From positions 20,086-84,085 of the forward strand of contig PAAG01000041.1 in the NCBI GenBank assembly GCA_002698785.1: a DNA stretch of 64,000 bases. The letters run 5' to 3'. This document shows positions 50,301 to 57,681 of this stretch, one piece after another (the stretch's first letter is position 1; each line of letters begins with the position of its first letter). This stretch comes from Verrucomicrobiales bacterium. Lineage in GTDB: Bacteria; Verrucomicrobiota; Verrucomicrobiia; Verrucomicrobiales; DEV007. Below the pieces are notes generated by a model. That model was not told the DNA's origin and did not search any database. It worked only from the letters and a program-made list of their open reading frames with translations. The translations under genes were made by a program, and so were the position numbers.

Positions 50301-50572
50301 GCGTCGCCGGGGCAGCTCGATTTCGTGCCATCATTTTGACATCTGCTACGACATTTGCCGGGTTGTTTCCGCTCATTCGTATGGAAGCAACACAGGCTCA
50401 GTTCTTAATTCCCATGGCCGTCAGCCTTGGGTATGGAATCCTCTTTGCCACTATGATCACCTTGATTCTGGTGCCGATCAATTACCTTGTCTTTGACGAC
50501 ATCGGGAAACTGTTGCGAAGAATCTACTCCAGCGAGGGGGATAAAGATCTGAAACCCGCTGAGGTGAATTGA
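47324..50572 (+). CDS. RND family efflux permease (AcrB/HAE-type)
   Basis: The 1082-residue inner-membrane pump uses the proton gradient to expel substrates. It has the expected order: TM1 near 10-28, a large periplasmic loop, TM2-6, a second loop and TM7-12. The proton-relay pair D397-D398 lies in the GVVVDDAIVTGEN helix, matching D407/D408 of AcrB. The second half contains GVVVNDSLVLVDYIN. Length is slightly above the 1030-1050 of AcrB, with an extra segment near residues 480-520. It is co-transcribed with the adaptor; the outer-membrane factor is 10 kb upstream. Its TGA directly abuts the stop of the converging lipoprotein gene (TGATCA, 50570-50575). Confidence 0.93.
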   Translation: MIAFFARNGVAANLLMVAVVLAGVYALTSRKIPLEVFPEFERRTITISVPYRGATPEEVEETVVIRIEEAISDVEGIEEMMSTASSSSGSVNVEIDEDYDIREVRDKIEARIDGLEDFPPGDAENLVIRTAESSRWVISVVISGDLSEHDLTELGMHVRDDILALPEVTNCELQGTRPHEVSIEIDETALLKYGLTFNQVASALRSSSIDVPAGTLETVSGEVVLRTKGRAYNQEQFESITLIAREDGTRITVGDVADVRDGFDENPFIARMNGKRCVLVAVFREGNQSAIRIADEIKDFMVSYKQELPDGVEISYWSDQSKIVRGRLNTLLDSAWKSMLFVFVLLTLFLRPSLAVWVVIGIPICFMGAFALMPWVDVSINIVSLFGFILVLGVVVDDAIVTGENIYTRQKDFHDPVEAAVIGAEEVALPVVFGVLTTMLAFVPLFFMSGFHGAWMPQIATIVILVLAFSLVESKLILPSHLTHSPRKWIKALLLFFVGRTVTGWCGRAYGRFNAFQQTVAGSLEWFVRVAYQPTLNWVLKNRYLVLSVFIASLVVLVGAFQGGQIKQVSFPRVESERATCRLTMQEGTPFEVTERYVLMMEDIVQEMKARHVGSDGVSVIEDIFSSVGGQGVSSSRSSSRTGQSHQGEVVFFITPPEEREIEIGTRELANEWREELQKRGGIVGAKELYFRAEIGRGRDPIEVELRGNNVDDLTEVAGIVKERLESYEGLFDVADNLDESRDEIQLRIRPEAEQFGLTMSDLARQVRQAFFGEEIQKIQRNRDEVRVMLKYPLEDRRSIAALENMKIRTTDGQAVPFTTVAEAVIEKSFPRIERRDRNRAVEVSADADKEVADLDAIREDMSGWLPGVLRGYSGMSFSFEGEAREEAENGAGILIGAVLIVFGIYAMLAIPFRSYTQPLMVMAVIPYGLIGAVLGHLIEDFIKRDTTGMPLSFLSYFGMLALSGVVVNDSLVLVDYINRRRKAGDTVFDAVSVAGAARFRAIILTSATTFAGLFPLIRMEATQAQFLIPMAVSLGYGILFATMITLILVPINYLVFDDIGKLLRRIYSSEGDKDLKPAEVN

Positions 50573-51706
50573 TCACTTGTCGGTTGCGGCCGGGAGAGTG
50601 ACATCTTCAATCCTGAGCTGGCAGCGAAGAAACTTAATATCTTCCGCCTGACCCGGAATCAGGATAGAAACTTTATTCCATCGAAAATTGGATACTTTCG
50701 ATGAGATCATTGATTCAAAGGGTTTCAGTTCGGAACTCCACTTTTCCATCGCCTCGCTGAAGTCTTCTGATGTGGTGCTGTCCGCACGTTTAGGGAGCTC
50801 CGGACCATAGTCACCGAGAAGGCGGCACTGATTGATGGTAAAACCGTAGGGATTTCCGATTTCCAAGTGCAGTTTCGTCCCGACATCAGTGTCTTCCGAA
50901 GATTTTACCGTTACGAGAAATGCCCCGTAATCTGTCTTCATGACTGATGCTCCTTTAGAATCGACTCTGATATGGGAAAAGGAACTTCCAGTCGATTCGC
51001 CCCCACCCAGATCCTGTCGATTGAGGCGGGCGCTTTCGATAATCATCTGAAAACGAACCATTTCGAGGTCGGTGCGCGAGTCGGCTTCCAATTCAATGTC
51101 GAAAGGAGTCCACGAAAAGGGTTCGAGGGTTTTGGAAACTCGGTATTCAAATGGTTTCAAGGTTTCTTGCCAGGCTCGAATGATTTCATTGTCGAGCGAA
51201 TACTCCTGTCCCTCCGGGAGTTCGGGCGTCCCGCCTCCGAAGTCTCCCTTGAGACTGAACTGATTGATGGCAATCGCATGTGGGTTCCCAATGTTTAAAT
51301 GCACCATGTAGCCACCTGAATCGATATTGAGGTCAATTCCTTCCATGCGGACGAGAAATGTTCCATGATCGGTGTTCAATGGCGCGTGTCCCTGCAAATT
51401 GGGGCGCAGATAGACCATTTCATTTCGGCGCGACTTCATTGCCAACGCCTCGCTCAAAGATGCCTCCAGGTCGGTGATCCGATCATCGAGAGATTTCTCT
51501 GTTTCCGAAACGCCGACCTTGTTCTCCGCTTCGATGACTCGTGTCTTGAGTGTATCGACTTGGTCTCGCGTGTCAGAGCGAACTGCTCGTAGCTCGGCCT
51601 CGAGACGATCAACTCGCTGTTGGAGGTCTTTGTCGCAACCCGTTAGCATGAGCACCGAAGTGATCACAACGGGGAGGGCTACGAATTGTTTTCCAGATCG
51701 GAACAT
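50573..51706 (-). CDS. Coiled-coil lipoprotein with duplicated DUF3251/YajI-like domain
   Basis: The 377-residue product has a lipobox LTGC (C24), a coiled coil (about 26-92, heptad-like with many E/R/L) and two homologous domains, 113-228 and 258-371. Each domain reads D-(H/Y)-G-(T/A)-F-L-V, then H-L-(N/E)-I-GNP, then (A/T)-IN-Q-(F/C), a G-D-(F/Y)-G turn, and LKPFE-x-(R/M)-(V/I)-S near its end. The GNP-containing strand resembles DUF3251 of enterobacterial YajI, but this is a tentative match. The duplication itself is plain. The protein is probably anchored in a membrane facing the periplasm. It is last in a minus-strand run of four envelope-related genes. Confidence 0.75.
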   Translation of the reverse strand: MFRSGKQFVALPVVITSVLMLTGCDKDLQQRVDRLEAELRAVRSDTRDQVDTLKTRVIEAENKVGVSETEKSLDDRITDLEASLSEALAMKSRRNEMVYLRPNLQGHAPLNTDHGTFLVRMEGIDLNIDSGGYMVHLNIGNPHAIAINQFSLKGDFGGGTPELPEGQEYSLDNEIIRAWQETLKPFEYRVSKTLEPFSWTPFDIELEADSRTDLEMVRFQMIIESARLNRQDLGGGESTGSSFSHIRVDSKGASVMKTDYGAFLVTVKSSEDTDVGTKLHLEIGNPYGFTINQCRLLGDYGPELPKRADSTTSEDFSEAMEKWSSELKPFESMISSKVSNFRWNKVSILIPGQAEDIKFLRCQLRIEDVTLPAATDK

Positions 51707-51756
51707 GGGCTAACTAAAGAACGAAGGTTCACCTACTTCAACTGAGGAAAACGAAG

Positions 51757-53259
51757 TTATTGATTGGCGAGAACGGTCGGAATGGAAAGAATTCCCGTGG
51801 GACCGATGTGGCGAATGGCAATGACAGAAGGTTTCGAATCGAGCTGGATGGACTCCTGCGAGGCGGGGATGCGGCGGAGGGTGACCCATGAGTTTCCTTC
51901 TTTAACCTGAATGATACGCCAGCGTGCCGTTGTCGATGGCTTAAACAAGAGCTGAACGCCTTGTCCGTTTTCAATCGGGGCGACATACACCGGTTCAGGA
52001 GCAGAAGACCCCAGCCAGGGCGTAGCTGGGGGAATGGCCGATTCTGAATACACGCTTCTCAGCTTTGCTCGTAGTCCACCTCTGTCCTCCTTGATTGCTT
52101 TGATACTCCAGTGAATATGGCCGGGGCCGGAACGAGCGGCGAAGCGGCGAGTTTGCTCAATTTGCATGATCGACTCGCTGGCGGGGCGTCCCTTGTCCTC
52201 GGAACTCAAAATGCGGCTCGATGCGATTCCGGGCCAAAGATGGCGTTGTTTGGTATTCTGCTCGGCCCACCACTGATTCAAAGCGGTGAAACTCTGGTCC
52301 GGCGGATTGATGCGCCAGTAGAGCTGCGGAGAGAAATAATCAAGCCAGCCTTCCTGAAGCCATTTTCTGGAGTCAGCGTAAATGTGATCGTAGGCGTCGA
52401 GGCCTGCTTTCACCGAAGAGGGGTATCCTGGTCTCCAGATCCCGAACGGACTGATTCCGACGCCAACATACGACTTGGTAGACTTGATTGAGCTGTAGAG
52501 CTCGGAAACGAACTCATTGATCTGACTCCGGCGCCAGTCACGAACATCAAGTCGTCCGCCTTTATTTCTGTAGGCCTTGTAGGTAGAAGAGTCGTCGAAC
52601 TGGTCGTAAACCTTGCCGTTTACCGTTTTGGGATAGGGGTAGAAATAGTCGTCAATGTGAACAGCATCAATATCATAGCGTTTTGTTACGTCGACCATCA
52701 CGCTGATCGCCCGATCTCGAATGAAATCCGAGCCAGGATTTCCCCATTTCATTGTCCCCGCGCTCATCATCAGGGACGGGTGAGTCCGAGTGATATGATT
52801 TGAGGACTTGCTGGAACGTTGTGTCGCGCTGGACCGAAACGGATTGAACCAGGCATGCAGCTCGATTCCTCGCTTGTGTGCTTCAGCCACGGCAAACTCC
52901 AGTGGGTCATACCCATCGGGTGGGGGAGATCCCATTTTTCCCGTCAGGAAAAAAGACCAGGGTTCGATACTGGATTTGTAGAGGGCATCGCACTCTGTTC
53001 GCACCTGGAGAACGACCGCATTGAGCCCTGTTTCCGCTGCCAGATCCAGCAAACTGATCAATTCAGCCCGTTGCTGGGTCGGAGAGAGCGTGTAGGTGGA
53101 AGGCCAGTCAATATTGTGGACGGTAGCGATCCAGGCGGCTCGGAATTCACGCCTGGGCTCCGGCACGCTCTTGTTGACCGGTACGTAATCCGCGAGGCCG
53201 TCGGAAAACGGTGCAAGAAGGAGCGCCAGGAAGAAGGCGCGGAGAATCGGCATCTTCAT
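51757..53259 (-). CDS. GHL10-type glycoside hydrolase (DUF187/YngK family)
   Basis: The 500-residue secreted protein has a signal peptide (about 1-23) and a TIM-barrel domain with the family start FRAAWIATVHNIDWPS. It continues with L-N-A-V-V-L-Q-V-R, D-P-L-E-F-A-V-A-E-A-H-K-R-G-I-E-L-H-A-W-F-N-P-F-R and the D-A-V-H-I-D-D-Y-F-Y-P-Y motif. The S-P-F-G-I-W-R-P-G-Y-P segment is also typical. A C-terminal beta domain (about 405-500) follows. Members are thought to act on glycans of the envelope or environment, but few are characterised. A perfect 10-base tandem repeat (53262-53281) lies immediately upstream of the start. Confidence 0.88.
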   Translation of the reverse strand: MKMPILRAFFLALLLAPFSDGLADYVPVNKSVPEPRREFRAAWIATVHNIDWPSTYTLSPTQQRAELISLLDLAAETGLNAVVLQVRTECDALYKSSIEPWSFFLTGKMGSPPPDGYDPLEFAVAEAHKRGIELHAWFNPFRSSATQRSSKSSNHITRTHPSLMMSAGTMKWGNPGSDFIRDRAISVMVDVTKRYDIDAVHIDDYFYPYPKTVNGKVYDQFDDSSTYKAYRNKGGRLDVRDWRRSQINEFVSELYSSIKSTKSYVGVGISPFGIWRPGYPSSVKAGLDAYDHIYADSRKWLQEGWLDYFSPQLYWRINPPDQSFTALNQWWAEQNTKQRHLWPGIASSRILSSEDKGRPASESIMQIEQTRRFAARSGPGHIHWSIKAIKEDRGGLRAKLRSVYSESAIPPATPWLGSSAPEPVYVAPIENGQGVQLLFKPSTTARWRIIQVKEGNSWVTLRRIPASQESIQLDSKPSVIAIRHIGPTGILSIPTVLANQ

Positions 53260-53261
53260 TC

Positions 53262-53281
53262 GAAAAGTTAAGAAAAGTTAA
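53262..53281 (-). repeat. Tandem 10-base repeat upstream of the glycosidase start
   Basis: GAAAAGTTAA occurs twice in a row (53262-53271 and 53272-53281), reading TTAACTTTTC twice on the coding strand, two bases before the ATG at 53259. The 10-base period equals one helical turn, as in some direct-repeat operators, but it leaves no Shine-Dalgarno sequence. Confidence 0.6.
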
Positions 53282-53339
53282 ATATATCCCGCTACTGGGT
53301 TTCAGGCAACCGCTCGTTAGAGCGCGATAGGTGGAACCA

Positions 53340-54041
53340 TCACTCTGCAAGTAAAGGGAACTGGCGGATGATGGAACTGTGGCTGGGGCTCAATCGCTCC
53401 AGTGGAATGGTAAAAACCTGCTGGTCGAAATGGCGTCGGAAGGTGATCTCGTTTGGCCGGGGGCGTTCCAATAGAGTGACGGGGAGATATTTTCCATGGA
53501 GGTTGGCAATCCTGCAGGAAACGGGAAACGTCCGCTTCGAGAGGCCTTCTAGCGAAAGGAGGCCTGCAGCCGAATCGGCCTGCATTTGAAGGTCGGTATC
53601 GACGGAGAAGGCATCGACCAGGATCTTGCTGTTCTCATGGAGACGGGCTGTCTCGATCGTGTAGATACGATTGTCCTGTTTTTTCCGGAAAGTGATCTGA
53701 TCTCTCGAAGGACGGCTAAGCAACACAGTCTCGATGGTGACACCTTCACGACTGGTCAAATCCACGGGATATGGAAACTGGAGGTTATTCGTGGAAAGAG
53801 GCCTTTCGGGAGGAAAGTTTATATTTTGCGGGGGCAGGGACGTCGAACTCGTGAGAGGGATTTCCTCGATGTAGAGAGGAGGAAGATCCTCTTTGGGTTT
53901 TGATTGCGAGACGGCTGTCTTCTCCACCCAGACCGCGATCAGGTAGATCATAAACATAAAAGAGCAGAAAGCGGCAACGTGAAAAAAGAATCGCGCAAAG
54001 CCGCGCACTGCGGAAAGAAATCTGATCGGAGAAAATTCCAT
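53340..54041 (-). CDS. Membrane protein with two SHD1-like repeats
   Basis: The 233-residue product has one TM helix (about 16-38) and an outside part ending in two similar domains, about 93-146 and 172-230. Both contain V/L-x-L-L-x-RP-x-x-(D/N)-(Q/E)-ITFR, then (Y/F)-TI-(E/P), then RL-x-x-x-(S) and I-(L/I)-x-x-F. The pattern resembles the SLA1 homology domain 1 repeats common in Planctomycete and Verrucomicrobial exported proteins. No function is known for these. The frame is open 40 codons further upstream, but that would overlap the SGNH gene; the ATG at 54041 lies 20 bases after that gene's stop and fits an operon. Confidence 0.65.
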   Translation of the reverse strand: MEFSPIRFLSAVRGFARFFFHVAAFCSFMFMIYLIAVWVEKTAVSQSKPKEDLPPLYIEEIPLTSSTSLPPQNINFPPERPLSTNNLQFPYPVDLTSREGVTIETVLLSRPSRDQITFRKKQDNRIYTIETARLHENSKILVDAFSVDTDLQMQADSAAGLLSLEGLSKRTFPVSCRIANLHGKYLPVTLLERPRPNEITFRRHFDQQVFTIPLERLSPSHSSIIRQFPLLAE

Positions 54042-54061
54042 GCCCGCAGTGTTGATGGTGC

Positions 54062-54739
54062 TCAATCCACGACACCCGCGGATTTGAGGTGACGATTGAC
54101 GACATTCGTCCAACGACGGTATCCTTTTTCGCTGAGGTGCAGGCCGTCTTGGACAAACCAATCTTCTGATGGAGGCGAATCTGCCGCTTCTTTCAGCATT
54201 GGAGTCGCGATGTCGGCAAAGTAGAAGTCGGGCCTTGAATTGCTATATGTCTCGATCAAGTCGTTGGCTTCTTTCATGGTTGGCCAGAGCTCCCATCTTT
54301 TGATGCTTGGCTTGATCGCTATGTAGATCACGGGAACTTCCGGGAATTTCGCACGGATCTTGTCGGCGAGAGTCTTAAAGTCTTCCAGGGTCTCCTTTGG
54401 TGTCAGACCCTTCGCGATATCGTTGTCACCCGCATAGATGATAATTGCTTTGGGATCTTGCGGACCGAAAAGGGTATCAAAGTGGTAGATTGAATCCGCG
54501 AGGGTCGAGCCTCCGAACCCATTATTGACGACGTTTGTATCGGGCCATGATTTTCCGAGATCCCACATCCGAATGCTGGAACTTCCCACGAAAAGGAGGG
54601 CATCTGGCTCGGGGGGTGTCGCTTTGTCCCGGGCACTGAACTTTTTCATATCTCCTTCCCACCTTTCAGGTCCGGAAACCGGATCGGCGAGAGTGATTGC
54701 AGGGAAAAAAGCGAGGGCGAACAAAAGGAGTCGATTCAT
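54062..54739 (-). CDS. Secreted SGNH/GDSL hydrolase
   Basis: The 225-residue product has a signal peptide (about 1-18) and all four SGNH blocks: GSSSIR (52-57, nucleophile probably S54), NNGFGGS (72-78), AGDND (103-107, N106) and DGLHLS (198-203, D198 and H201). This makes it an exported esterase or lipase-like enzyme; targets may be acetylated sugars or lipids. It resembles the G-D-S-L proteins with SSSI and NNGFGGS blocks often annotated as lysophospholipase-like. It heads the minus-strand run that continues with the SHD1-like protein and the glycoside hydrolase. Confidence 0.9.
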   Translation of the reverse strand: MNRLLLFALAFFPAITLADPVSGPERWEGDMKKFSARDKATPPEPDALLFVGSSSIRMWDLGKSWPDTNVVNNGFGGSTLADSIYHFDTLFGPQDPKAIIIYAGDNDIAKGLTPKETLEDFKTLADKIRAKFPEVPVIYIAIKPSIKRWELWPTMKEANDLIETYSNSRPDFYFADIATPMLKEAADSPPSEDWFVQDGLHLSEKGYRRWTNVVNRHLKSAGVVD

Positions 54740-54856
54740 GAGAGAAAATGTCGGGGGATAAAAAAGGCCTGCAACCAGTGAGGCTCAAGATGCAGTAAAC
54801 TTACCTCGATATTGCGGCAGGTTTCAACCTCCGATCGTTCGGGATCCTGGGTAGCA

Positions 54857-54900
54857 TTGCGTCTTAGAAAAGATTGGTACGCAAGCAAGCTTGCGTTTTC
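54857..54900 (+). promoter_or_regulatory. Candidate transcription attenuator in the mgtE leader
   Basis: ACGCAAGC (54879-54886) and GCTTGCGT (54889-54896) form a tight hairpin followed by TTTTC, like an intrinsic terminator, 27 bases before the mgtE ATG. No plus-strand gene lies upstream that would need terminating. An earlier TTGCGT (54857-54862) can pair instead with ACGCAA (54879-54884). An inner TCTT/AAGA pair (54862-54865 with 54870-54873) would add to that stem. The two structures exclude each other, as in a riboswitch or attenuator. Confidence 0.5.
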
Positions 54901-54927
54901 TATCCAGCAGTTGAAAATGCCACGCCA

Positions 54928-56331
54928 ATGCCTGACACCGAATCAACCAGTCACATCCCTGTCAGCGTCGACGAAATTGTCGACGCACTCAGGAGTCAGT
55001 CGCCTGATCGGATTTTGGCAATATCGAAGCAGGCCCACCCGGGGGATGTCGAGATGGCGTTCGAGAGGTTTGACGAAGTGGCACGCGAGGAGGTTCTCGA
55101 TAAACTCCCAGCCGAAGTGCTCTCGGAGTGGGCCGACTACCTTTCTCCGGGAGACGTTGAGCACCGTCTGAATTCTCTTCCAAAAGGGGAGCAGAGAGAA
55201 GTGCTTGAATCTCTCTCTGATGACGAACTAGTTGACCTTCTTCAGGAAATCGAAGAGGAGGATCGCCCTCAGTACATCGAGCTTCTTCCCGAGGAAAAGC
55301 GGATCGTATCAGAGGATTTGATGCGTTTCCCCGAGGAAACGGCAGGTGGCCGTATGACGATGGCCATGGCCACCGTCAGGCAGAACCTCACCGTGAAAGA
55401 GGCTCTCGACGAATTGCGCTGTATTCAGAATGAGGCCGAGCTGCTTTCTCGAATATTTGTCGTCGACGAAAATCGAAAGCTCCTCGGTAAACTTCGCCTT
55501 CGTGATCTCGCTTTCAATACCTGGGATACTCCGATCACGGAACTCATGGATGGCGACCAGACCTGCGTTTCGGTTCTGGCAGATCAGGAGGAAGCCGCTC
55601 AGATGATCGCTCGCTACGACCTTGTCGCTCTTCCTGTAGTCGACGAAAACGATCAACTCGTTGGTGTCATTACTCACGATGATGCCCTCGAGATCATGGA
55701 GGAAGAGTCCACCGAGGACATGGAGAAAATCTCGGGTATCGGTGGTGATCGCGGTGACTTAGCTTATCTTCAGACGTCTGTCTTATCGCATATTAAGCGC
55801 CGATTCGGATGGGTTCTCGTTCTGGCATTCCTGGCCCTCATTTCAGGGTGGGTACTCCTGAAATACGAAGAAGTCCTCAAGGCCTATTTCACCCTGGCTC
55901 TTTATTTTCCTATGATTGTGGCCGCTGGCGGGAATACCGGTTCGCAGGCGGCTACTATGGTCATCCGAGCGATGTCCTTGGGTGAGCTTGGTAGCAAGGA
56001 ATTCGGACGCGTCCTCTGGAAAGAACTTCGCGTGGGAATTCTTCTTGGTGCGATGTTAGGGCTGTGCGTCGCTCTGCAGGTGGAGTTTCTACTGCCCGAT
56101 CAATTTATGCCCGAAGGGATAAATTCTCTTCGTATTGTCGGTATCGTGGGATTCGCACTTACCGCACAGGTGATGACCTCCACGCTGATTGGCGCTTTAC
56201 TGCCCCAGTTGGCGAAAATGGGACGTCTCGACCCAGCAGTCGTTGCCTCTCCCGCGATTACCACCATGGTCGATGTGAGCGGGGCGATTATCTACCTCGG
56301 CCTCGCCAAGGTGATGCTGGGTGTCTTTTGA
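54928..56331 (+). CDS. mgtE: Magnesium transporter MgtE
   Basis: The 467-residue product is a Mg2+ channel-type transporter in the inner membrane. It shows the cytoplasmic N domain (helical, with D-L-L-Q-E-I-E-E-E-D and L-P-E-E-K-R), two CBS domains (about 145-265, with A-G-G-R-M-T closing the N domain) and the plug helix. Five TM helices follow, with the pore signature AAGGNTGSQAATMVIRA near residue 330. Length is normal. A TTG 18 codons upstream (54874) is in frame but lies inside the leader hairpin region, so the ATG at 54928 is preferred. It converges with ffh, with 7 bases between stops. Confidence 0.94.
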   Translation: MPDTESTSHIPVSVDEIVDALRSQSPDRILAISKQAHPGDVEMAFERFDEVAREEVLDKLPAEVLSEWADYLSPGDVEHRLNSLPKGEQREVLESLSDDELVDLLQEIEEEDRPQYIELLPEEKRIVSEDLMRFPEETAGGRMTMAMATVRQNLTVKEALDELRCIQNEAELLSRIFVVDENRKLLGKLRLRDLAFNTWDTPITELMDGDQTCVSVLADQEEAAQMIARYDLVALPVVDENDQLVGVITHDDALEIMEEESTEDMEKISGIGGDRGDLAYLQTSVLSHIKRRFGWVLVLAFLALISGWVLLKYEEVLKAYFTLALYFPMIVAAGGNTGSQAATMVIRAMSLGELGSKEFGRVLWKELRVGILLGAMLGLCVALQVEFLLPDQFMPEGINSLRIVGIVGFALTAQVMTSTLIGALLPQLAKMGRLDPAVVASPAITTMVDVSGAIIYLGLAKVMLGVF

Positions 56332-56338
56332 TTCCCGA

Positions 56339-57667
56339 TCAGAACGGCATTTTTCCACCACCGAACTGCTTCATCATCTGGTTCATCTTGCCCTTGTTGC
56401 GCATCATCTTGCGCATTTGGCCGAACTGCTTCAACAGACCATTCACCTGGGTAACCGTAGTGCCGCTACCTGCTGCGATACGGCGACGGCGGGAAGCCTT
56501 GATGATTTCCGGGCGACTACGCTCTTTGGGCGTCATAGAGAGAACGATCGCTTCGGTTTGTTTCATGCGCCGATCATCCAGATTGATCCCTTTGAGTTTG
56601 TCGCCCATTCCGGGGAGCATTCCGAGGATACTCTGCATTCCACCCATCTTGTTCATCATCTTCATCTGGGCAAGAAAGTCGTTGAAGTCGAAAGCAGACT
56701 TCTGCATTCGCTCAGCCATCCGCATTGCTTCTGCTTCGTCGATAGCATCGGCTGCACGTTCGACGAGCCCGACGACATCACCCATTCCGAGAATCCGACC
56801 GGCCATCCGATCGGGAACAAACGCCTCGAAGTCAGAAACTTTTTCTCCAGTACCGGCGAACTTGATCGGCTTATTCGTGACGCTACGCATCGACAGCGCC
56901 GCACCACCGCGAGCATCACCATCAAGTTTCGTAAGAACAAGACCTGTCAGTCCGATCGACTCATCGAAAACTTTCGCCACGTTCACCGCTTGCTGACCTG
57001 TTGCAGAATCAGCAACCAGCAGCGTCTCTTTTGGTTCGAGGAAATCCCTCAGCTTCTTCAGTTCACCGATCAACTCGTCATCGACCTCCTGGCGGCCTGC
57101 GGTATCGAAAATGAGAACCGTGCCGCCCTTGTCTTCGGCCCATTTTAGAGCCGCCTTGGCGACCTTCACGAGATCTTTGGCACCCTTTTCGGGTTCAAAA
57201 ACCGGGATGTTGATCTGCTTACCGAGAGTCACTAACTGATCCACCGCAGCCGGACGATACAAGTCACAGGCAATCAAGAGAGGGCGACGCCCTTCCTTCC
57301 TCAGATGAAGAGCCAGCTTCGCAGAGGTAGTTGTTTTACCAGCACCGTTGAGACCTACCATCAAAACGCGGGCAGGGGGATTCAGGTCGAGAGGCGCCGC
57401 GTCACCACCCAGTAACTCGGCCAGCTCGTCGTTGAAAATCTTAACGATCTGCTGCCCCGGCTTGATGCTTCGCATTACGGATTCACCAAGAGCTTTCTCT
57501 TTGACCTTGGCTATGAATTCTTTGGCGACGGAGAACTCAACATCCGCTTCGAGCAGAGCGAGGCGCACTTCGCGGAGAGCATCGGATATATTCTTCTCCG
57601 TGAGCTTTCCGTGACCACGGAGCTTTTTAAACGTTTCCTGGAGATTGTCGGATAGACTGCTGAACAT
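56339..57667 (-). CDS. ffh: Signal recognition particle GTPase Ffh
   Basis: The 442-residue product binds SRP RNA and signal sequences and delivers ribosomes to the membrane. The N domain (1-90) is followed by the G domain with GLNGAGKTT (105-113), DTAGR (188-192) and TKLDGDARGG (246-255). The methionine-rich M domain (about 325-440) carries the RNA-binding SGTTVTQVNGLLKQFGQMRKMM-type helix pair (400-422). It lies 14 bases downstream of the deacetylase lipoprotein gene on the same strand. I did not find an SRP RNA gene in the window. Confidence 0.97.
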   Translation of the reverse strand: MFSSLSDNLQETFKKLRGHGKLTEKNISDALREVRLALLEADVEFSVAKEFIAKVKEKALGESVMRSIKPGQQIVKIFNDELAELLGGDAAPLDLNPPARVLMVGLNGAGKTTTSAKLALHLRKEGRRPLLIACDLYRPAAVDQLVTLGKQINIPVFEPEKGAKDLVKVAKAALKWAEDKGGTVLIFDTAGRQEVDDELIGELKKLRDFLEPKETLLVADSATGQQAVNVAKVFDESIGLTGLVLTKLDGDARGGAALSMRSVTNKPIKFAGTGEKVSDFEAFVPDRMAGRILGMGDVVGLVERAADAIDEAEAMRMAERMQKSAFDFNDFLAQMKMMNKMGGMQSILGMLPGMGDKLKGINLDDRRMKQTEAIVLSMTPKERSRPEIIKASRRRRIAAGSGTTVTQVNGLLKQFGQMRKMMRNKGKMNQMMKQFGGGKMPF

Positions 57668-57681
57668 GTGGAAAAAGGGGA

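Noticed and set aside
54740..54927. A canonical M-box riboswitch before mgtE
   Set aside because: Only GTGAGGCTC matches; the other conserved M-box blocks are not visible, so only a generic attenuator is claimed.
56064..57148. Long plus-strand open frames opposite ffh
   Set aside because: They are shadows of the ffh coding sequence, with composition typical of reversed codons and no domain.
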